Shown piece after piece: positions 17,291 to 28,262 of a stretch of DNA of 64,000 bases. The notes under the pieces were generated by a model, which had not been told where the DNA came from, did no database searches, and was given only the letters and a program-made list of their open reading frames with translations. The stretch's first letter is position 1; every line of letters begins with the position of its first letter. The stretch covers positions 1,189,567 to 1,253,566 of the forward strand of contig NZ_BDUB01000001.1 in the NCBI RefSeq assembly GCF_002218065.1. The letters run 5' to 3'. The DNA comes from Nodularia sp. NIES-3585 (GTDB lineage Bacteria > Cyanobacteriota > Cyanobacteriia > Cyanobacteriales > Nostocaceae). A program made the translations under genes and the position numbers.

Positions 17291-17686
17291 TTAAACTCGG
17301 CGGCGCTTGGGTGGACGGCAACCATTGTGAGGAATTGGGGTAATATCACGAATCAATGTAATTTCCAGTCCTGCTCCTTGAATTGCCCGAATTGCGGTTT
17401 CTCTACCTGCTCCGGGGCCACTTACCATGACTTCAATTTGGCGCATCCCTTGATCCATAGCCCGTCGGGCTGCACTTTCAGCTGCGGTTTGTGCTGCAAA
17501 GGGCGTTCCCTTTTTTGCTCCCTTAAAACCGCTAGAACCAGCACTAGCCCAGGAAATAACGTCGCCATTTTGATCGGTAATGGTGACAATGCTATTGTTG
17601 AAAGTAGACTGGATGTAGGCCATCCCGCTGGGTACGTTGCGCTTCTGCTTTTTGCTCCCGCCTTTTTTAGTTGGTTGTCTTGCCAT
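17291..17686 (-). CDS. rpsK: 30S ribosomal protein S11
   Basis: 131 residues. [19 protein letters not shown] and the C-terminal signature [18 protein letters not shown] are diagnostic. S11 lines the mRNA exit channel near the platform. It lies 54 bases downstream of rpsM. Confidence 0.97.
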   Translation of the reverse strand: MARQPTKKGGSKKQKRNVPSGMAYIQSTFNNSIVTITDQNGDVISWASAGSSGFKGAKKGTPFAAQTAAESAARRAMDQGMRQIEVMVSGPGAGRETAIRAIQGAGLEITLIRDITPIPHNGCRPPKRRRV

Positions 17687-17740
17687 ATTTGTTTAGTTAA
17701 TCTAAGGTAAAACTTGCTTTGACCAGCAAGGGTTGAAAGT

Positions 17741-18121
17741 TTATTTGCCTGGAGCCTTCTTCTTACCAGCCACTGTCTGCCTTCTCCCACGACGGGTTCT
17801 AGCATTAGTCCTAGTTCTTTGACCTCTAACTGGTAAGCCCATGCGGTGACGACGACCTCTGTAGCAACCAATATCAACCAAGCGCTTGATGCTCATGGCT
17901 TCTAAGCGCCGTAAGTCACCTTCAACTTGATAGTTGCTTTCGATTTCGCCTCGCAAGGCTGCTACGTCAGCATCACTTAAATCTTTAACGCGGGTATCTG
18001 GGTTTACACCTGTAGCGGCTAAAATTTCCAGAGACCTTGTTAAGCCAATTCCGTAGATATAAGTCAGACCAATTTCAACGCGTTTGTCGCGTGGAAGGTC
18101 TACTCCGGAAATACGTGCCAC
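17741..18121 (-). CDS. rpsM: 30S ribosomal protein S13
   Basis: 126 residues. [20 protein letters not shown], helix-two-turn-helix segment, and the RNA-binding [13 protein letters not shown] before a basic tail ending KKKAPGK. S13 contacts P-site tRNA and forms a bridge to L5. Confidence 0.97.
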   Translation of the reverse strand: MARISGVDLPRDKRVEIGLTYIYGIGLTRSLEILAATGVNPDTRVKDLSDADVAALRGEIESNYQVEGDLRRLEAMSIKRLVDIGCYRGRRHRMGLPVRGQRTRTNARTRRGRRQTVAGKKKAPGK

Positions 18122-18234
18122 AATTAATTTCTCCCTATTGTTATCGCAGTTACTATGACAAAGGCGCGATTAATTGCCTTTGTAGCATTTAATGGTGATT
18201 AATCTGTGTCTTCACTCTTCGATGTGTGAGAGTG

Positions 18235-18348
18235 TTAGCCTTGACGTTGTTTATGTTTGGGGTTCACGCAAATCACCATAACGCGACCGCGACGGCGAAT
18301 CACGTTACATTTTTCACACATTTTCTTGACTGAGGCTCGAACTTTCAT
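18235..18348 (-). CDS. rpmJ: 50S ribosomal protein L36
   Basis: 37-residue gene, read directly from the DNA: starts [20 protein letters not shown] and ends NPKHKQRQG. Cys11, Cys14, Cys27 and His32 form the zinc ribbon, so this is the zinc-binding form, unlike the zinc-free L31 nearby. It sits between infA and rpsM, the usual order. Confidence 0.97.
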   Translation of the reverse strand: MKVRASVKKMCEKCNVIRRRGRVMVICVNPKHKQRQG

Positions 18349-18464
18349 GCCTTTCTTAATTGACTCCAAATAGTAAATTATAGCATTTTTAGGGAAATTA
18401 ATTCACTTAAGTTACTGGGTAGAACCCAAAAAGATGGTTTTATGGTAAGATTTTCGACATATAA

Positions 18465-18689
18465 CTATTTTTTCCGGAGTCTATAGGTGATTCTACCTTT
18501 TGAGAGGTCGTAGGGGGTTAACTCAACTTTGACGCGATCGCCAGGTAAAATCTTGATGTAATTACGGCGAATCTTACCGGAAATGTGTGCCAAGACATTA
18601 AATCCATTGTCCAAATCAACGCGAAACATCGCATTGGGCAAGGATTCAGTGACAGTGCCTTCCATTTCGATCAAATCTTGCTTAGACAA
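18465..18689 (-). CDS. infA: Translation initiation factor IF-1
   Basis: 74 residues with a TTG start at 18689 and GAGG about 11 bases upstream; no ATG gives a sensible N-terminus. [20 protein letters not shown], the OB-fold core, and [14 protein letters not shown] are typical. It blocks the ribosomal A site during initiation. TTG and GTG starts recur in this cluster (also adk and rpoA). Confidence 0.96.
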   Translation of the reverse strand: MSKQDLIEMEGTVTESLPNAMFRVDLDNGFNVLAHISGKIRRNYIKILPGDRVKVELTPYDLSKGRITYRLRKK

Positions 18690-18832
18690 TTTGTTTTTTC
18701 CTCAATGCAACAATCCCCTTTTGATTCAGTTGCAGCACTTGATCTGCAAAAGAACATATTTTGAGAAATATATCAACAGTTTATTAATATATCTTAGCTA
18801 AAATTGCCCCGCATCTTGCCCACAGGGGAGAG

Positions 18833-18852
18833 AGACGCGATTGATCGCGTCT
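18833..18852. repeat. GACGCGAT palindrome, copy 1
   Basis: AGACGCGAT (18833-18841), TG, ATCGCGTCT (18844-18852): a perfect 9-bp inverted repeat in the infA-adk spacer. Related copies are at 43947-43966 and 44828-44855. It is downstream of adk and could form a transcript hairpin, but has no T-run. Confidence 0.75.
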
Positions 18853-18894
18853 GTACTGGGGAGTGAATGGTGATTTTGACTCCCCTGACTCAAT

Positions 18895-19455
18895 CTATGA
18901 AGTCACGATTTTTCGCAACTCGTGAGTGACTTCTTCTTGGGACTGATCGCCATTGACTTTGATCAGTTTTTGGCGATCGCGGTAATAATCAATTAATGGT
19001 GCAGTATCAGCGCGGTAAACATCTAGACGATGGCGAATCACCTCTTCGGTATCATCTTTTCGTCCTCTATCCAGTAAACGTGCTACCACAACATCATCTG
19101 GAGCATCAAGATTAATTGCCCTTTCGCCACCCTGATCAATTTCTGCCAGCAATTCTTCCAGAAAAACTGCTTGTGTGACTTTGCGAGGAAAACCATCAAG
19201 TATCCAACCTGATTGCACATCAGGTTGACTAAGACGCTCCTCTACTAAGTCCTGCACTAACTGGTCGGGGACTAAATCGCCGCTATTGACATAACTTTGA
19301 GCCTTAATTCCCAAAGGAGTTTGCTCTTTCATGGCTTGCCTTAATATTTCCCCTGTAGAAATGTGGGGAATATTCAAGTTCTCCGCCAAAATTTGAGCTT
19401 GAGTTCCTTTACCAGATCCGGGTGGTCCCAAGAAAATTAATCGAGTCACAGTCAC
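18895..19455 (-). CDS. adk: Adenylate kinase
   Basis: 186 residues with a GTG start sharing one base with the secY stop (TAGTG). The P-loop is GPPGSGKGTQ; GFPRKVTQA and the short LID segment LLDRGRKDDTEEVIRHRL are visible. This is the short-LID form without the zinc-binding cysteines. It interconverts ATP, ADP and AMP in the cytoplasm. Confidence 0.97.
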   Translation of the reverse strand: MTVTRLIFLGPPGSGKGTQAQILAENLNIPHISTGEILRQAMKEQTPLGIKAQSYVNSGDLVPDQLVQDLVEERLSQPDVQSGWILDGFPRKVTQAVFLEELLAEIDQGGERAINLDAPDDVVVARLLDRGRKDDTEEVIRHRLDVYRADTAPLIDYYRDRQKLIKVNGDQSQEEVTHELRKIVTS

Positions 19456-20768
19456 TATTGTTTCACCATTCCTTCATAACGCTGAGAGATAACGTAAGTT
19501 TGGACTTGTTTGGCTGTATCAATTGCCACACCCACCAGAATTAGCAAAGAAGTAGCACCCAATCCTCTAAAGGTTGGTACTCCTAAAGCACTTTCCACAG
19601 CCGTGGGGATAATAGCCACAAAGCCCAAAAATATCGCACCCAAAAAAGTTAGTCGATTGATCACACGCTCAAGATACTCACTGGTAGCTTTTCCGGGACG
19701 AATACCGGGAATACTAGATCCCATTTTCTTCAAGTTCTGCGCTACATCAACGGGATTAACAATCAACGAAGAATAGAAGTAACTGAAGAAAATAATTGAG
19801 ACTAAGTAAACTAGAGCATAAACCCAAGCCCCAGAACCACCAGGACTCAGATACGTATTGACAATGTTGGCTATTTCCGGATTTCTGGTGAAATTGGCGA
19901 TTAATAGTGGCAAACTCAAAATTGCCGCCGCAAAAATAATCGGCATTACACCCCCGGAATTAAGACGCAAGGGTAAATAACTCCGTTGTTCTGCCAATAC
20001 TCTGCGACCGACTTGGCGACGAGCGGAAATAATTGGGATGCGACGGATGCCTTCTTGAACGAAAACAATACCAACAATTGTCGCTAGGAATACCAAGATG
20101 AGAACTATAACGCGGCCAACGGTTTCTCTACCGCCGACTTGCACCAAGTCAATGGTATCGCCTAAAGCTTTAGGTAAGGAAGCCACAATGTTGACAAAAA
20201 TCAACAATGATGCACCATTACCAAGTCCCCGTTCTGTAATCAGTTCTGATGCCCACATGACAAACATGGAACCGGCAGTCAGAGCGATCGCTGTTTCCGC
20301 GACAAATGCTATACCTGGAGTCAAAGCAAATTGATTCAGGAAAATTGCCGAAAAAGCCACACTTTGAATAGTCGCCCATACTACAGTTACGTAGCGTGTG
20401 ATTTGCGAAATTTGTCGCCGACCCGCTTCGCCTTCATTTTTTTGTAAATTTTCTAAAGCTGGAATTGCCGCCGTGAGTAATTGGATAATAATGGACGCAT
20501 TAATAAAGGGTAAAATCCCCAAAGCGAAGATTCCCAAAGTGGAAAGTCCGCGTCCCGAAAATATATCCAATAAACCGAAAACAGCATTATTACCAGCTAT
20601 TGCTTCGGCAAACCTCGCTCTATCCAGTCCTGGTACTGGCAAAAATATACCGAGGCGAACCAAAATTAAAATACCGACGGTGACAAGCAGCCTACCTCTG
20701 AGGCCAGCTGCTTGTGCCATCTGCATAAAAGTTTCTTGAGCCGTTGGGGCTTTTTCTCGACTGATCAT
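19455..20768 (-). CDS. secY: Protein translocase subunit SecY
   Basis: 437 residues with about ten membrane segments. Family stretches include LGILPFINASIIIQLLTAAI (plug and lateral gate region), ITERGLGNGASLLIF, and NLKKMGSSIPGIRPGKATSE in the cytoplasmic loop that contacts the ribosome and SecA. The central pore of SecYEG/thylakoid and plasma-membrane export. Overlaps adk by one base. Confidence 0.98.
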   Translation of the reverse strand: MISREKAPTAQETFMQMAQAAGLRGRLLVTVGILILVRLGIFLPVPGLDRARFAEAIAGNNAVFGLLDIFSGRGLSTLGIFALGILPFINASIIIQLLTAAIPALENLQKNEGEAGRRQISQITRYVTVVWATIQSVAFSAIFLNQFALTPGIAFVAETAIALTAGSMFVMWASELITERGLGNGASLLIFVNIVASLPKALGDTIDLVQVGGRETVGRVIVLILVFLATIVGIVFVQEGIRRIPIISARRQVGRRVLAEQRSYLPLRLNSGGVMPIIFAAAILSLPLLIANFTRNPEIANIVNTYLSPGGSGAWVYALVYLVSIIFFSYFYSSLIVNPVDVAQNLKKMGSSIPGIRPGKATSEYLERVINRLTFLGAIFLGFVAIIPTAVESALGVPTFRGLGATSLLILVGVAIDTAKQVQTYVISQRYEGMVKQ

Positions 20769-20839
20769 AGAATGCTACCTCTATAGTGAACCAGGCGCTG
20801 GCAGCGATAAGAATTGCAAAGTGCGCTTTTCTGGCTCAC

Positions 20840-21283
20840 TTATAAGACTTCGCAACTACCACCAGCTGCCTCAATTTTGCTCCGAGCTTGTCCTGTGAAA
20901 GCTGCTGCCTGTACCTTCAGGGATACATTCAATTCGCCGTTGCCCAAAATTTTCAATGGACCCTTAGCAGCAGTTAGGATTCCTGCCTCTCTGAGGGAGG
21001 CCAAAGTTACTTCTGTATTAGCAGGAAGGGAAGCTAGTTTCTCTACATTAATCGTAGTGTAAATTTTCCGATTCACCACCGGAAAGCCCTTAAGCTTAGG
21101 TACTCGGCGGTACAATGGTTGCTGACCACCTTCAAAACCCGGTCTGGTACCGCTACCAGAGCGCGATTTTTGACCTCTCATACCTAAACCAGCGCTAGCA
21201 CCTTGACCTGCGGAAATACCCCTGGCTACACGGCGACGGCGTTTTTTTGAACCTTTTTGGGGCTTAACATCGTTGAGTCTCAT
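20840..21283 (-). CDS. rplO: 50S ribosomal protein L15
   Basis: 147 residues. The extended Gly/Arg-rich N-terminus includes [20 protein letters not shown] and leads to the globular domain. The gene runs straight from rpsE to rplO with no rpmD (L30) between. Confidence 0.97.
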   Translation of the reverse strand: MRLNDVKPQKGSKKRRRRVARGISAGQGASAGLGMRGQKSRSGSGTRPGFEGGQQPLYRRVPKLKGFPVVNRKIYTTINVEKLASLPANTEVTLASLREAGILTAAKGPLKILGNGELNVSLKVQAAAFTGQARSKIEAAGGSCEVL

Positions 21284-21386
21284 GATGTAATTAGTAATTG
21301 TTTACACAAAACCTCTGACTTAAAAGTGCTGTTAGCGGGGGCTAGTGCCGAGTAAAAATACTAGCCTCAGCGTCCCTTAACAGCTA

Positions 21387-21911
21387 CTAAATGTAGAGTT
21401 TTTCTATAGGAATACCCCGATCCTCAGCCACTTCCGAAAGAGTACGTAGTGTAGATAAAGCATTCACTGCGGCTCTAGCATTGTTGAGTGGATTGTTGGA
21501 ACCGAGTTGCTTGGCCAAGATGTTACGAACTCCTGCCAATTCCAGGACAGTCCGAACCGCACCACCAGCAATTACCCCAGTACCAGGTGCAGCAGGGCGC
21601 ATCATTACCTTAGCACCGCCACCCACACCATCAATAGGATGAGGAATGGAGTTGGATTTAGTCATAGGAATATCAATCAGATGTTTTTTGCCGTCGGCTA
21701 CGCCTTTTTTAACAGCGCCGATTACATCTGAGGCTTTGCCTACTCCGACACCAACTTGACCACGTTCATTACCAACGACCACAATCGCTCGGAAGCTAAG
21801 TTTTTTACCTCCCTTGACGACCTTGCTCACCCGGCTGATTTGGATGACTCGCTCTTGCCAGGTAGTTTCTTCTTTTTTTGTGCGGTTCGCTTTACGACGA
21901 CCAGTTGCCAT
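21387..21911 (-). CDS. rpsE: 30S ribosomal protein S5
   Basis: 174 residues from ATG 21911 ([15 protein letters not shown]); the longer frame reads into a heptamer-repeat spacer and is rejected. Core motifs are the double-stranded RNA-binding [20 protein letters not shown] and [16 protein letters not shown]5 affects decoding accuracy. Confidence 0.97.
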   Translation of the reverse strand: MATGRRKANRTKKEETTWQERVIQISRVSKVVKGGKKLSFRAIVVVGNERGQVGVGVGKASDVIGAVKKGVADGKKHLIDIPMTKSNSIPHPIDGVGGGAKVMMRPAAPGTGVIAGGAVRTVLELAGVRNILAKQLGSNNPLNNARAAVNALSTLRTLSEVAEDRGIPIEKLYI

Positions 21912-21996
21912 AATCAAATGCTCTCTATTAGTCAGTTGTCTTTTGTCCTTTGTCATTTGTCTTTAGCCAATGACTAATGACTAATGACTAGTGACT
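21912..21996. repeat. Heptamer repeats in the rplR-rpsE spacer
   Basis: TTGTCCTTTGTCATTTGTC followed by TGACTAATGACTAATGACTA. The same TCATTAG/TCATTGG family fills other spacers of the cluster (15660-15696, 22911-22960, 25669-25729, 26900-26963). These resemble the short tandemly repeated repetitive sequences known from heterocystous cyanobacteria. Confidence 0.75.
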
Positions 21997-22359
21997 TTAG
22001 AAATCTAAACCAGCTTCGCGGGCTGCATCAGCGAGGGCTTTGACACGACCATGATATAAGTTGCCACCGCGATCAAAGACTACTTGGGTAATTCCTTTTT
22101 CTAACAATCGCACTGCTATCAACTTGCCGACTTGCGCTGATGCGTCACAAGTAGCACCTGTAGCTGAATTAGATTTCAACTCTGGTTCCAGCGTCGAGGC
22201 TGCTACTAATGTGTGATGCTGAGTATCATCAATTACTTGAGCGTAAATATGTTCGTTAGAACGAAACACGGCTAAACGCGGACGTTCTGCCGAGCCTTGA
22301 ACTTTGCCACGAACGCGCCGATGGCGACGCTGTTTTGATTCTCTACGAGTAAGTTTCAT
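21997..22359 (-). CDS. rplR: 50S ribosomal protein L18
   Basis: 120 residues. [20 protein letters not shown] and the C-terminal [19 protein letters not shown] are diagnostic. It binds 5S rRNA with L5. Two bases separate it from the rplF stop. Confidence 0.97.
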   Translation of the reverse strand: MKLTRRESKQRRHRRVRGKVQGSAERPRLAVFRSNEHIYAQVIDDTQHHTLVAASTLEPELKSNSATGATCDASAQVGKLIAVRLLEKGITQVVFDRGGNLYHGRVKALADAAREAGLDF

Positions 22360-22361
22360 TT

Positions 22362-22910
22362 TTACTTCTTACCACTCTTACCAGTCTTACCAGCTTTGCG
22401 TCTGACCACTTCACCGGCATAACGAATCCCTTTACCTTTGTAAGGTTCTGGGGGACGAACGGCACGGATCTTAGCTGCTGTGTTACCTACTATTTCTTTG
22501 TCATAACCACTGACGACGATGTTAGTGTTAGTTTCTACAACAAACTCAACTCCGTCTGGTGGCACAATATGCACTTGATGGCTGTAACCAATATTCAAAA
22601 CTAGGTTACGTCCTTGAAGTTGGGCGCGGTAACCTACACCTTGAATTTCCAAACGACGCTTAAAGCCTTGGGAAACTCCCTCGACCATATTCGCGACCAA
22701 AGTACGGCTTAAACCGTGCATTTGTCTAGAGACACGGGTCTCATCACGACGGGTGACATTTAAAATTTCCCCTTCTTGGGAGACAATTACATTGGCAGAC
22801 AAAGTACGAGAAAGTTCGCCTTTAGGGCCTTTCACCAAAACTTTGGTGCCATCAATTGTCACTTCCACTTTGGCGGGAATAGTAATTGGTCTTTTACCAA
22901 TACGAGACAT
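22362..22910 (-). CDS. rplF: 50S ribosomal protein L6
   Basis: 182 residues. Starts [17 protein letters not shown] and carries the C-terminal signature [14 protein letters not shown]. It sits near the factor-binding site of the 50S subunit. Confidence 0.97.
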   Translation of the reverse strand: MSRIGKRPITIPAKVEVTIDGTKVLVKGPKGELSRTLSANVIVSQEGEILNVTRRDETRVSRQMHGLSRTLVANMVEGVSQGFKRRLEIQGVGYRAQLQGRNLVLNIGYSHQVHIVPPDGVEFVVETNTNIVVSGYDKEIVGNTAAKIRAVRPPEPYKGKGIRYAGEVVRRKAGKTGKSGKK

Positions 22911-22960
22911 GATTTTTTGTCCTTTATCTTGAGTCCTGAGCGCTAAGGACTAACTAATGA

Positions 22961-23362
22961 CTACCAAACATAGCAAAGTACTTCACCACCCAAGCTCTGA
23001 CGACGTGCTTCACGGTCAGTCATGATGCCACTGGATGTAGAAATAATGGCAATGCCGATGCCACCTAGTACCCTTGGTAATTCTTTTCTAGTCGAGTAAA
23101 CGCGCAAACCTGGTTTACTCACTCGCTTCAAGGCAGTGATTAAGGGTTGACGATTTTTACCCTTGTATTTTAGGGAAATCACTAGATTCCGCTTAATCCC
23201 TTCTTCTGCTTCCGCAATTTCAGCAACAAAACCTTCCTCTTGTAGTACTTTGGCAATACTACGAGTCATTTTTGTGGCTGGCACTTGTGTAGTTTGATGC
23301 CTTGCCAGGTTGGCATTGCGGATGCGCGTCAGCATATCTGCAACTGTATCGTTAGCCGCCAT
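22961..23362 (-). CDS. rpsH: 30S ribosomal protein S8
   Basis: 133 residues. [18 protein letters not shown] at the start and [20 protein letters not shown] near the end. It binds the 16S central domain. It follows rplE directly; rpsN (S14), which lies between them in many other bacteria, is absent. Confidence 0.97.
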   Translation of the reverse strand: MAANDTVADMLTRIRNANLARHQTTQVPATKMTRSIAKVLQEEGFVAEIAEAEEGIKRNLVISLKYKGKNRQPLITALKRVSKPGLRVYSTRKELPRVLGGIGIAIISTSSGIMTDREARRQSLGGEVLCYVW

Positions 23363-23382
23363 CGTTCCCTCTTTAGATGAAC

Positions 23383-23931
23383 TTATTGATCGCGAAAGGG
23401 CATTCCCATTTCTTTTAGTAAGGCGCGACCCTCTTCGTCGTTTTTCGCTGTGGTGATGATGGAAATATCCATACCACGGATTTGATCGATACTGTCGTAC
23501 TCGACTTCTGGAAAAATTAGCTGTTCTCTGACACCCAGAGTATAGTTACCGCGGCCGTCAAAACTTTTAGGACTAATGCCCCGAAAGTCTCTAATTCTGG
23601 GTAATGACAAGCTAATTAATCTGTCAAGAAAAGCATACATTCGTTCGCTTCTGAGGGTGACCATAATGCCTACGGGCATACCCTCACGAATTTTGAAGCC
23701 AGCGATCGCCTTTTTCGCCCGCGTTACTACTGGTTTTTGGCCAGTGATTACCGCAATTTCATTTAAAGACGCTTCTAGCGACTTAGCATTTTGAGCCGCT
23801 TCGCCTAAACCTCGGTTAATCGTAATCTTAATCACCTTTGGTACTTGATGTACATTGGTGTATTGAAACTGATTAATTAGTTTAGGGACGATTGTCTCTT
23901 GGTATAAACTTTTGAGTCTTGGTGTCGGCAT
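23383..23931 (-). CDS. rplE: 50S ribosomal protein L5
   Basis: 182 residues. [38 protein letters not shown] and [20 protein letters not shown] identify it. It binds 5S rRNA and touches S13 and P-site tRNA. Confidence 0.97.
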   Translation of the reverse strand: MPTPRLKSLYQETIVPKLINQFQYTNVHQVPKVIKITINRGLGEAAQNAKSLEASLNEIAVITGQKPVVTRAKKAIAGFKIREGMPVGIMVTLRSERMYAFLDRLISLSLPRIRDFRGISPKSFDGRGNYTLGVREQLIFPEVEYDSIDQIRGMDISIITTAKNDEEGRALLKEMGMPFRDQ

Positions 23932-23988
23932 ACTTTCTTGTCCTTATCCCTGGGCTTGGTCAGGGAAACTTTTTTAAGGTTCCATTCC

Positions 23989-24342
23989 CTAGTTATTGAG
24001 AATTTCACCTGTTTTTTTGAGCATTCTCACTTTTTTACCTTCTGCGGTGAAGGTGTAACAAACACGACTTGTGACGTTTTGCTTGCTAGAGTAGAGCATC
24101 ACGTTGGAACTATGGATGGGAAATTCCTGGGTGACAATCTTACCTGATTCCCCTTCTTGCTGGGGTTTCACGTGCTTAGTCTTCATGTTGACACCTTTGA
24201 TAATGACTTTGCTCAATTGGGGTAGTGCTTGGACTATTTCCCCAACTTTGCCTTTGTCCTTACCTGCAATTACCTGCACGGTATCGCCAGTTTTGACGTG
24301 CATTTTATAGAATACTTTCGGCTTTTCCTTGCGGTTCGCCAT
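23989..24342 (-). CDS. rplX: 50S ribosomal protein L24
   Basis: 117 residues. KOW motif [20 protein letters not shown] near the start, then [15 protein letters not shown]. An assembly initiator protein. Its start shares a base with the rplN stop. Confidence 0.96.
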   Translation of the reverse strand: MANRKEKPKVFYKMHVKTGDTVQVIAGKDKGKVGEIVQALPQLSKVIIKGVNMKTKHVKPQQEGESGKIVTQEFPIHSSNVMLYSSKQNVTSRVCYTFTAEGKKVRMLKKTGEILNN

Positions 24343-24710
24343 TATAGTACCTCCGGAGCCAGAGAAACAATTTTGGTGAAGCTTTTTTCCCGTAATTCGC
24401 GGGCAACTGGGCCAAAAACCCGTGTACCTCTAGGATTACCATCTTTGTTGATGATCACGGCAGCGTTATCGTCAAAGCGAATGGTCATACCACTATCACG
24501 GCGGATGCTATGACGGGTGCGGACAATCACTGCTTCGATGACATCTGACTTTTTTACGGCCATGTTAGGAATGGCATCTTTAACAACGGCGATAATTCTG
24601 TCGCCGATGAAACCATAACGTCTGTTGCCACCACCTAATACACGGATGCACATAATTTTTTTGGCACCGCTATTATCTGCGACATTCAGGTAAGTCTGGG
24701 TTTGAATCAC
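24342..24710 (-). CDS. rplN: 50S ribosomal protein L14
   Basis: 122 residues. Starts [18 protein letters not shown]; the region [19 protein letters not shown] is the family signature. It makes intersubunit contacts with 16S rRNA. Confidence 0.97.
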   Translation of the reverse strand: MIQTQTYLNVADNSGAKKIMCIRVLGGGNRRYGFIGDRIIAVVKDAIPNMAVKKSDVIEAVIVRTRHSIRRDSGMTIRFDDNAAVIINKDGNPRGTRVFGPVARELREKSFTKIVSLAPEVL

Positions 24711-24752
24711 AATTAGTCTCCCTTTTATCCTGATTTATTCGTGTAACCAGGG

Positions 24753-25004
24753 TTACATTGTGGCTTTAGTATTCAAGATGTCTTTGACTTGCCAGCGTTT
24801 GGTTTTACTCAAAGGTCTAGTTTCTTGAATCCGCACGCGATCGCCCACTTTGCATTGATTCTCTTCGTCGTGGACTTTATAACGACGAGTTTTAACCATG
24901 ATTTTGCCGTACTTGGGGTGGGGAGAGCGATTTTCTATAGCAACTACTACAGTTTTTTGCATTTTGTCGCTCACTACCAAGCCGACTCGTTCTTTGATAG
25001 CCAT
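24753..25004 (-). CDS. rpsQ: 30S ribosomal protein S17
   Basis: 83 residues. [20 protein letters not shown] and [18 protein letters not shown] identify this OB-fold primary 16S-binding protein. It lies 19 bases after rpmC. Confidence 0.97.
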   Translation of the reverse strand: MAIKERVGLVVSDKMQKTVVVAIENRSPHPKYGKIMVKTRRYKVHDEENQCKVGDRVRIQETRPLSKTKRWQVKDILNTKATM

Positions 25005-25023
25005 AATCTCCTATTGTTCTTCT

Positions 25024-25239
25024 TTAGTCGGTTGACTTGCTGCTGTGTTTACGTTCAGTCTCGACAGTCAGCAATTGGGATAGGCGATGTCGGGCGTGTC
25101 GGAACTGGTGAGGCTTTTCTAGTTGTCTTGTCGCTTTTTGCAAGCGCAACTGAAACAGTTGTTTTTTCACAGCGAGAATTTCCTCAACCAGCTGATCGTC
25201 GCTGAATTCTCTAGCTTCTGAAATCTTGGGAAGAGGCAT
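25024..25239 (-). CDS. rpmC: 50S ribosomal protein L29
   Basis: 71 residues, two helices with LVEEILAVKKQLFQLRLQKA and RHARHRLSQLLTV. It is next to the peptide exit tunnel. Three bases separate it from the rplP stop. Confidence 0.95.
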   Translation of the reverse strand: MPLPKISEAREFSDDQLVEEILAVKKQLFQLRLQKATRQLEKPHQFRHARHRLSQLLTVETERKHSSKSTD

Positions 25240-25242
25240 AAC

Positions 25243-25668
25243 CTACTCCTGCTCCTTTGGTTGAGAACGCACAATAAACTTAGTTTTAATCGGGAGCTTA
25301 TTTGCTGCCAAACGCATCGCTTCACGAGCGATTTCTTCAGTAACACCAGCGATTTCAAACATAATGCGTCCTGGCTTGACTACGGCTACCCAATACTCTG
25401 GAGAACCTTTACCAGAACCCATCCGGGTTTCAGCTGGGCGCATGGTGATCGGTTTATCAGGGAAAATCCGAATCCAGATTTGTCCACCCCGACGAATATA
25501 ACGGGTCATTGCCCGACGGGAGGCCTCAATTTGCCGGGCAGTAATCCAAGATGGTTCTTGAGCTTGGAGGGCAAAATCACCAAAATCAATGTTGCAGCCA
25601 CGGGTAGCTAGGCCTTGCATCCGTCCGCGCTGTTGTTTGCGGAATTTAGTTCTTTTAGGACTTAACAT
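25243..25668 (-). CDS. rplP: 50S ribosomal protein L16
   Basis: 141 residues. Starts [39 protein letters not shown] is the signature. L16 positions tRNA near the A site and peptidyl-transferase centre. Confidence 0.97.
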   Translation of the reverse strand: MLSPKRTKFRKQQRGRMQGLATRGCNIDFGDFALQAQEPSWITARQIEASRRAMTRYIRRGGQIWIRIFPDKPITMRPAETRMGSGKGSPEYWVAVVKPGRIMFEIAGVTEEIAREAMRLAANKLPIKTKFIVRSQPKEQE

Positions 25669-25729
25669 GGTTCGTCATTTGTCATTGGTCATTGGTCATT
25701 GGTCATTGCTAAGGACTAATCACTAATGA
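25669..25729. repeat. TCATTGG/TCATTAG heptamer array, rpsC-rplP spacer
   Basis: At least three consecutive GGTCATT units followed by the related CTAATCACTAATGACT. The array fills the whole spacer between rpsC and rplP, ending at the rpsC stop codon. Confidence 0.8.
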
Positions 25730-26491
25730 CTATCCTTCATTAGAACGGTCTTCAAATTGCTGACGACGACGTTGTTGTTGACGGCGACGAGGTTCACGTT
25801 CGCGATCGCGTGTGTTGGGTAGGGCTGGCGCTTCTTCCTGCCCTGGGATAATTTCTCCCTTGAACACCCATACTTTGATGCCCAGAATCCCGTAAATTGT
25901 TTTGGCTGTGCAGTAAGCGTAGTCAATATCAGCGCGTAAGGTATGTAAAGGTACTCTACCTTCTCGAGTCCACTCTGTCCGGGCAATTTCTGCGCCGTTG
26001 AGCCGACCACTGACTTGAATTTTAATGCCTTGAACACCAGCACGTTGAGCGCGCTGAATGGCTTGCCGTACTACCCGCCGAAACGAAACACGTCGTTCCA
26101 ACTGTTGAGCAATGTATTCGCCAATTAGGGAAGCATCAGCATCAACTTTTTGAACTTCGACTACGTTAATGCGAATTTGCCGATTACCACCCAGCACTTC
26201 TTGTAGTCCAAGGCGCAGTGACTCAATACCTTGTCCACCACGACCGACCACTACACCAGGTCTAGCTGTCCGTACTTCTAAGTCAATTTGGTCGGCTTTG
26301 CGCTCAATTCTGACTTCGGAAATTCCGGCGTTGTTTTGAGCCAGTTTACCCAGCTTTTGATCTATGTACTGACGCAGTTTGTAGTCTTCTTGTAAAAGTT
26401 CTGGATAGCGCTCAGGAACTGCAAACCAACGGGATTGATGCTCACGTGTAATACCCAGGCGAAAACCAACTGGATGAATCTTTTGTCCCAC
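25730..26491 (-). CDS. rpsC: 30S ribosomal protein S3
   Basis: 253 residues. The KH domain has [14 protein letters not shown]; the C-terminal domain has [20 protein letters not shown]. The tail after about residue 225 is a basic Arg/Gln-rich extension ([19 protein letters not shown]), common in cyanobacterial S3. The protein lines the mRNA entry channel. Confidence 0.97.
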   Translation of the reverse strand: MGQKIHPVGFRLGITREHQSRWFAVPERYPELLQEDYKLRQYIDQKLGKLAQNNAGISEVRIERKADQIDLEVRTARPGVVVGRGGQGIESLRLGLQEVLGGNRQIRINVVEVQKVDADASLIGEYIAQQLERRVSFRRVVRQAIQRAQRAGVQGIKIQVSGRLNGAEIARTEWTREGRVPLHTLRADIDYAYCTAKTIYGILGIKVWVFKGEIIPGQEEAPALPNTRDREREPRRRQQQRRRQQFEDRSNEG

Positions 26492-26542
26492 AAATGCTTC
26501 CTCTAAAATTTCTGACTTTACGCAATTTTTCGGGTCTTTCTA

Positions 26543-26899
26543 TTATTCAGCAGTAGCATCAGCTACAGCCACAGTGATATGACACGTTGGCTTGCGAATT
26601 TGGTAAGCTCGCCCTTGCGCTCTGGGTTGAAACCGTTTTAGCACTGGACCTTGATTCGCATAGGCCTGAGTAATTACCAGATTTGTCCGGTCTAAACCAG
26701 CATTATGCTCGGCATTAGCGGCTGCACTTCTCAGAAGCTTCAATACTGGTTCACAGGCTCGATAGGGCATGAATTCCAATATAATCAGTGCTTCTCGGTA
26801 AGAACGCCCTCTAATTTGGTCGAGGACACGACGCACTTTATAGGGAGAGATGCGGATATAACGAGCGATCGCCTTAACTTCAGTAGTATCAATAGCCAT
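26543..26899 (-). CDS. rplV: 50S ribosomal protein L22
   Basis: 118 residues. [20 protein letters not shown] and the tunnel-lining loop region [20 protein letters not shown] are diagnostic. Confidence 0.97.
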   Translation of the reverse strand: MAIDTTEVKAIARYIRISPYKVRRVLDQIRGRSYREALIILEFMPYRACEPVLKLLRSAAANAEHNAGLDRTNLVITQAYANQGPVLKRFQPRAQGRAYQIRKPTCHITVAVADATAE

Positions 26900-26963
26900 A
26901 ATTTTCTCCTTTAGTCATTAGTCACTGATTACTAGCCTTTAGCTGATGACTAATGACTAATAA

Positions 26964-27242
26964 CTATCTCCCTGCTTTTTTATCACTCTTCCCATGACCT
27001 CTGTAGGTACGTGTGGGGGCGAACTCTCCCAACTTGTGTCCTACCATTTGCTCGTTCACAAAAACCGGAACGTGTTGACGACCGTTGTGAACAGCGATGG
27101 TATGACCTATCATTAAGGGCAAAATTGTCGAAGCTCTTGACCAAGTTTTGATAACTTGCTTTTCGTTTTTAGCGTTGAGCTTTTCAATCTTGGTGAGCAA
27201 GTGATCGGCCACGAAAGGCCCTTTTTTTAAAGAACGACCCAT
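26964..27242 (-). CDS. rpsS: 30S ribosomal protein S19
   Basis: 92 residues. [20 protein letters not shown], then [20 protein letters not shown] and [12 protein letters not shown]. It sits in the 30S head with S13. The 149-base spacer to rplB (27243-27391) is filled with ATTTTGG/AAATCTAAAATT heptamer-type repeats. Confidence 0.97.
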   Translation of the reverse strand: MGRSLKKGPFVADHLLTKIEKLNAKNEKQVIKTWSRASTILPLMIGHTIAVHNGRQHVPVFVNEQMVGHKLGEFAPTRTYRGHGKSDKKAGR

Positions 27243-27391
27243 AATTCAATTTTGGATTTTGGATTTGAGATGTGGAATTGAAAATTTTAGAATTTCGGAT
27301 TTTGATTAATTAAGTGTCTGATTAAGTTTCACAAATTCTGGATACTCACCAGTCAACCCCATCTAAAATCCCAAATTTAAAATCTAAAATT

Positions 27392-28255
27392 CTATGATTG
27401 ACGACCACCACGCCCACGTTTAGAAGATTTGCGGCGGCGACGCACGATCAATTTACTGCTGGCTTTCTTGGGTTTGCGTGTCTTCGCACCCAAAGTAGGC
27501 TTACCCCAAGGTGTTACAGGGCCTGGTCTACCAATAGGCGCTCTACCCTCACCACCACCATGTGGGTGATCCACAGGGTTCATGACACTACCTCTAACCT
27601 TGGGACGGCGACCCTTCCAACGATTACGTCCGGCTTTACCAGCACTCAAGTTTCTCGCGTCGGTGTTGCCTACTTGTCCGATGGTGGCGTAGCATTCGCG
27701 CCGAATCATCCGAACTTCTCCCGAAGGTAATTTGAGTGTGACATACTTACCTTCTTTGGCTACAACTTGAGCGTTAGCACCAGCAGCCCGGACAATTTGT
27801 CCGCCTTTACCAGGTGTTAGTTCTACGTTGTGTACGCTTGTACCCAAGGGAATATTCAAGAGTGGCAAAGCATTGCCATCCTCAAAGGGAGAATCAGGCC
27901 CGGCAATAATTGTTGCGCCCACTGGCAACTTATTGGGGTGAAGAATGTAACGCTTTTCACCATCTTGATATAACACAAGGGCAATCCGCGCATTCCGGTT
28001 GGGATCGTATTCAACGGCTATGACTTGGGCAGGAATATTACGTTTATCCCGTTTAAAGTCAATGATCCGGTAAATTTGTTTGTGTCCGCCACCCCGACGA
28101 CGGCTAGTGATACGCCCTTGGTTGTTACGACCTTTGGGGCGATGTACGTATTCTGTTAAAGATTTTTCCGGTTTTGATTTGGTAATTTCGGCAAAGTCGG
28201 AAACAGTAACTTGGCGCGTACTAGGGGTATAAGGGCGATAAGAACGAGTACCCAT
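27392..28255 (-). CDS. rplB: 50S ribosomal protein L2
   Basis: 287 residues. The signature [20 protein letters not shown] holds the conserved histidine near the peptidyl-transferase centre. Starts [15 protein letters not shown] and ends in a basic tail. Seven bases downstream of rplW. Confidence 0.98.
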   Translation of the reverse strand: MGTRSYRPYTPSTRQVTVSDFAEITKSKPEKSLTEYVHRPKGRNNQGRITSRRRGGGHKQIYRIIDFKRDKRNIPAQVIAVEYDPNRNARIALVLYQDGEKRYILHPNKLPVGATIIAGPDSPFEDGNALPLLNIPLGTSVHNVELTPGKGGQIVRAAGANAQVVAKEGKYVTLKLPSGEVRMIRRECYATIGQVGNTDARNLSAGKAGRNRWKGRRPKVRGSVMNPVDHPHGGGEGRAPIGRPGPVTPWGKPTLGAKTRKPKKASSKLIVRRRRKSSKRGRGGRQS

Positions 28256-28262
28256 TTAATTT

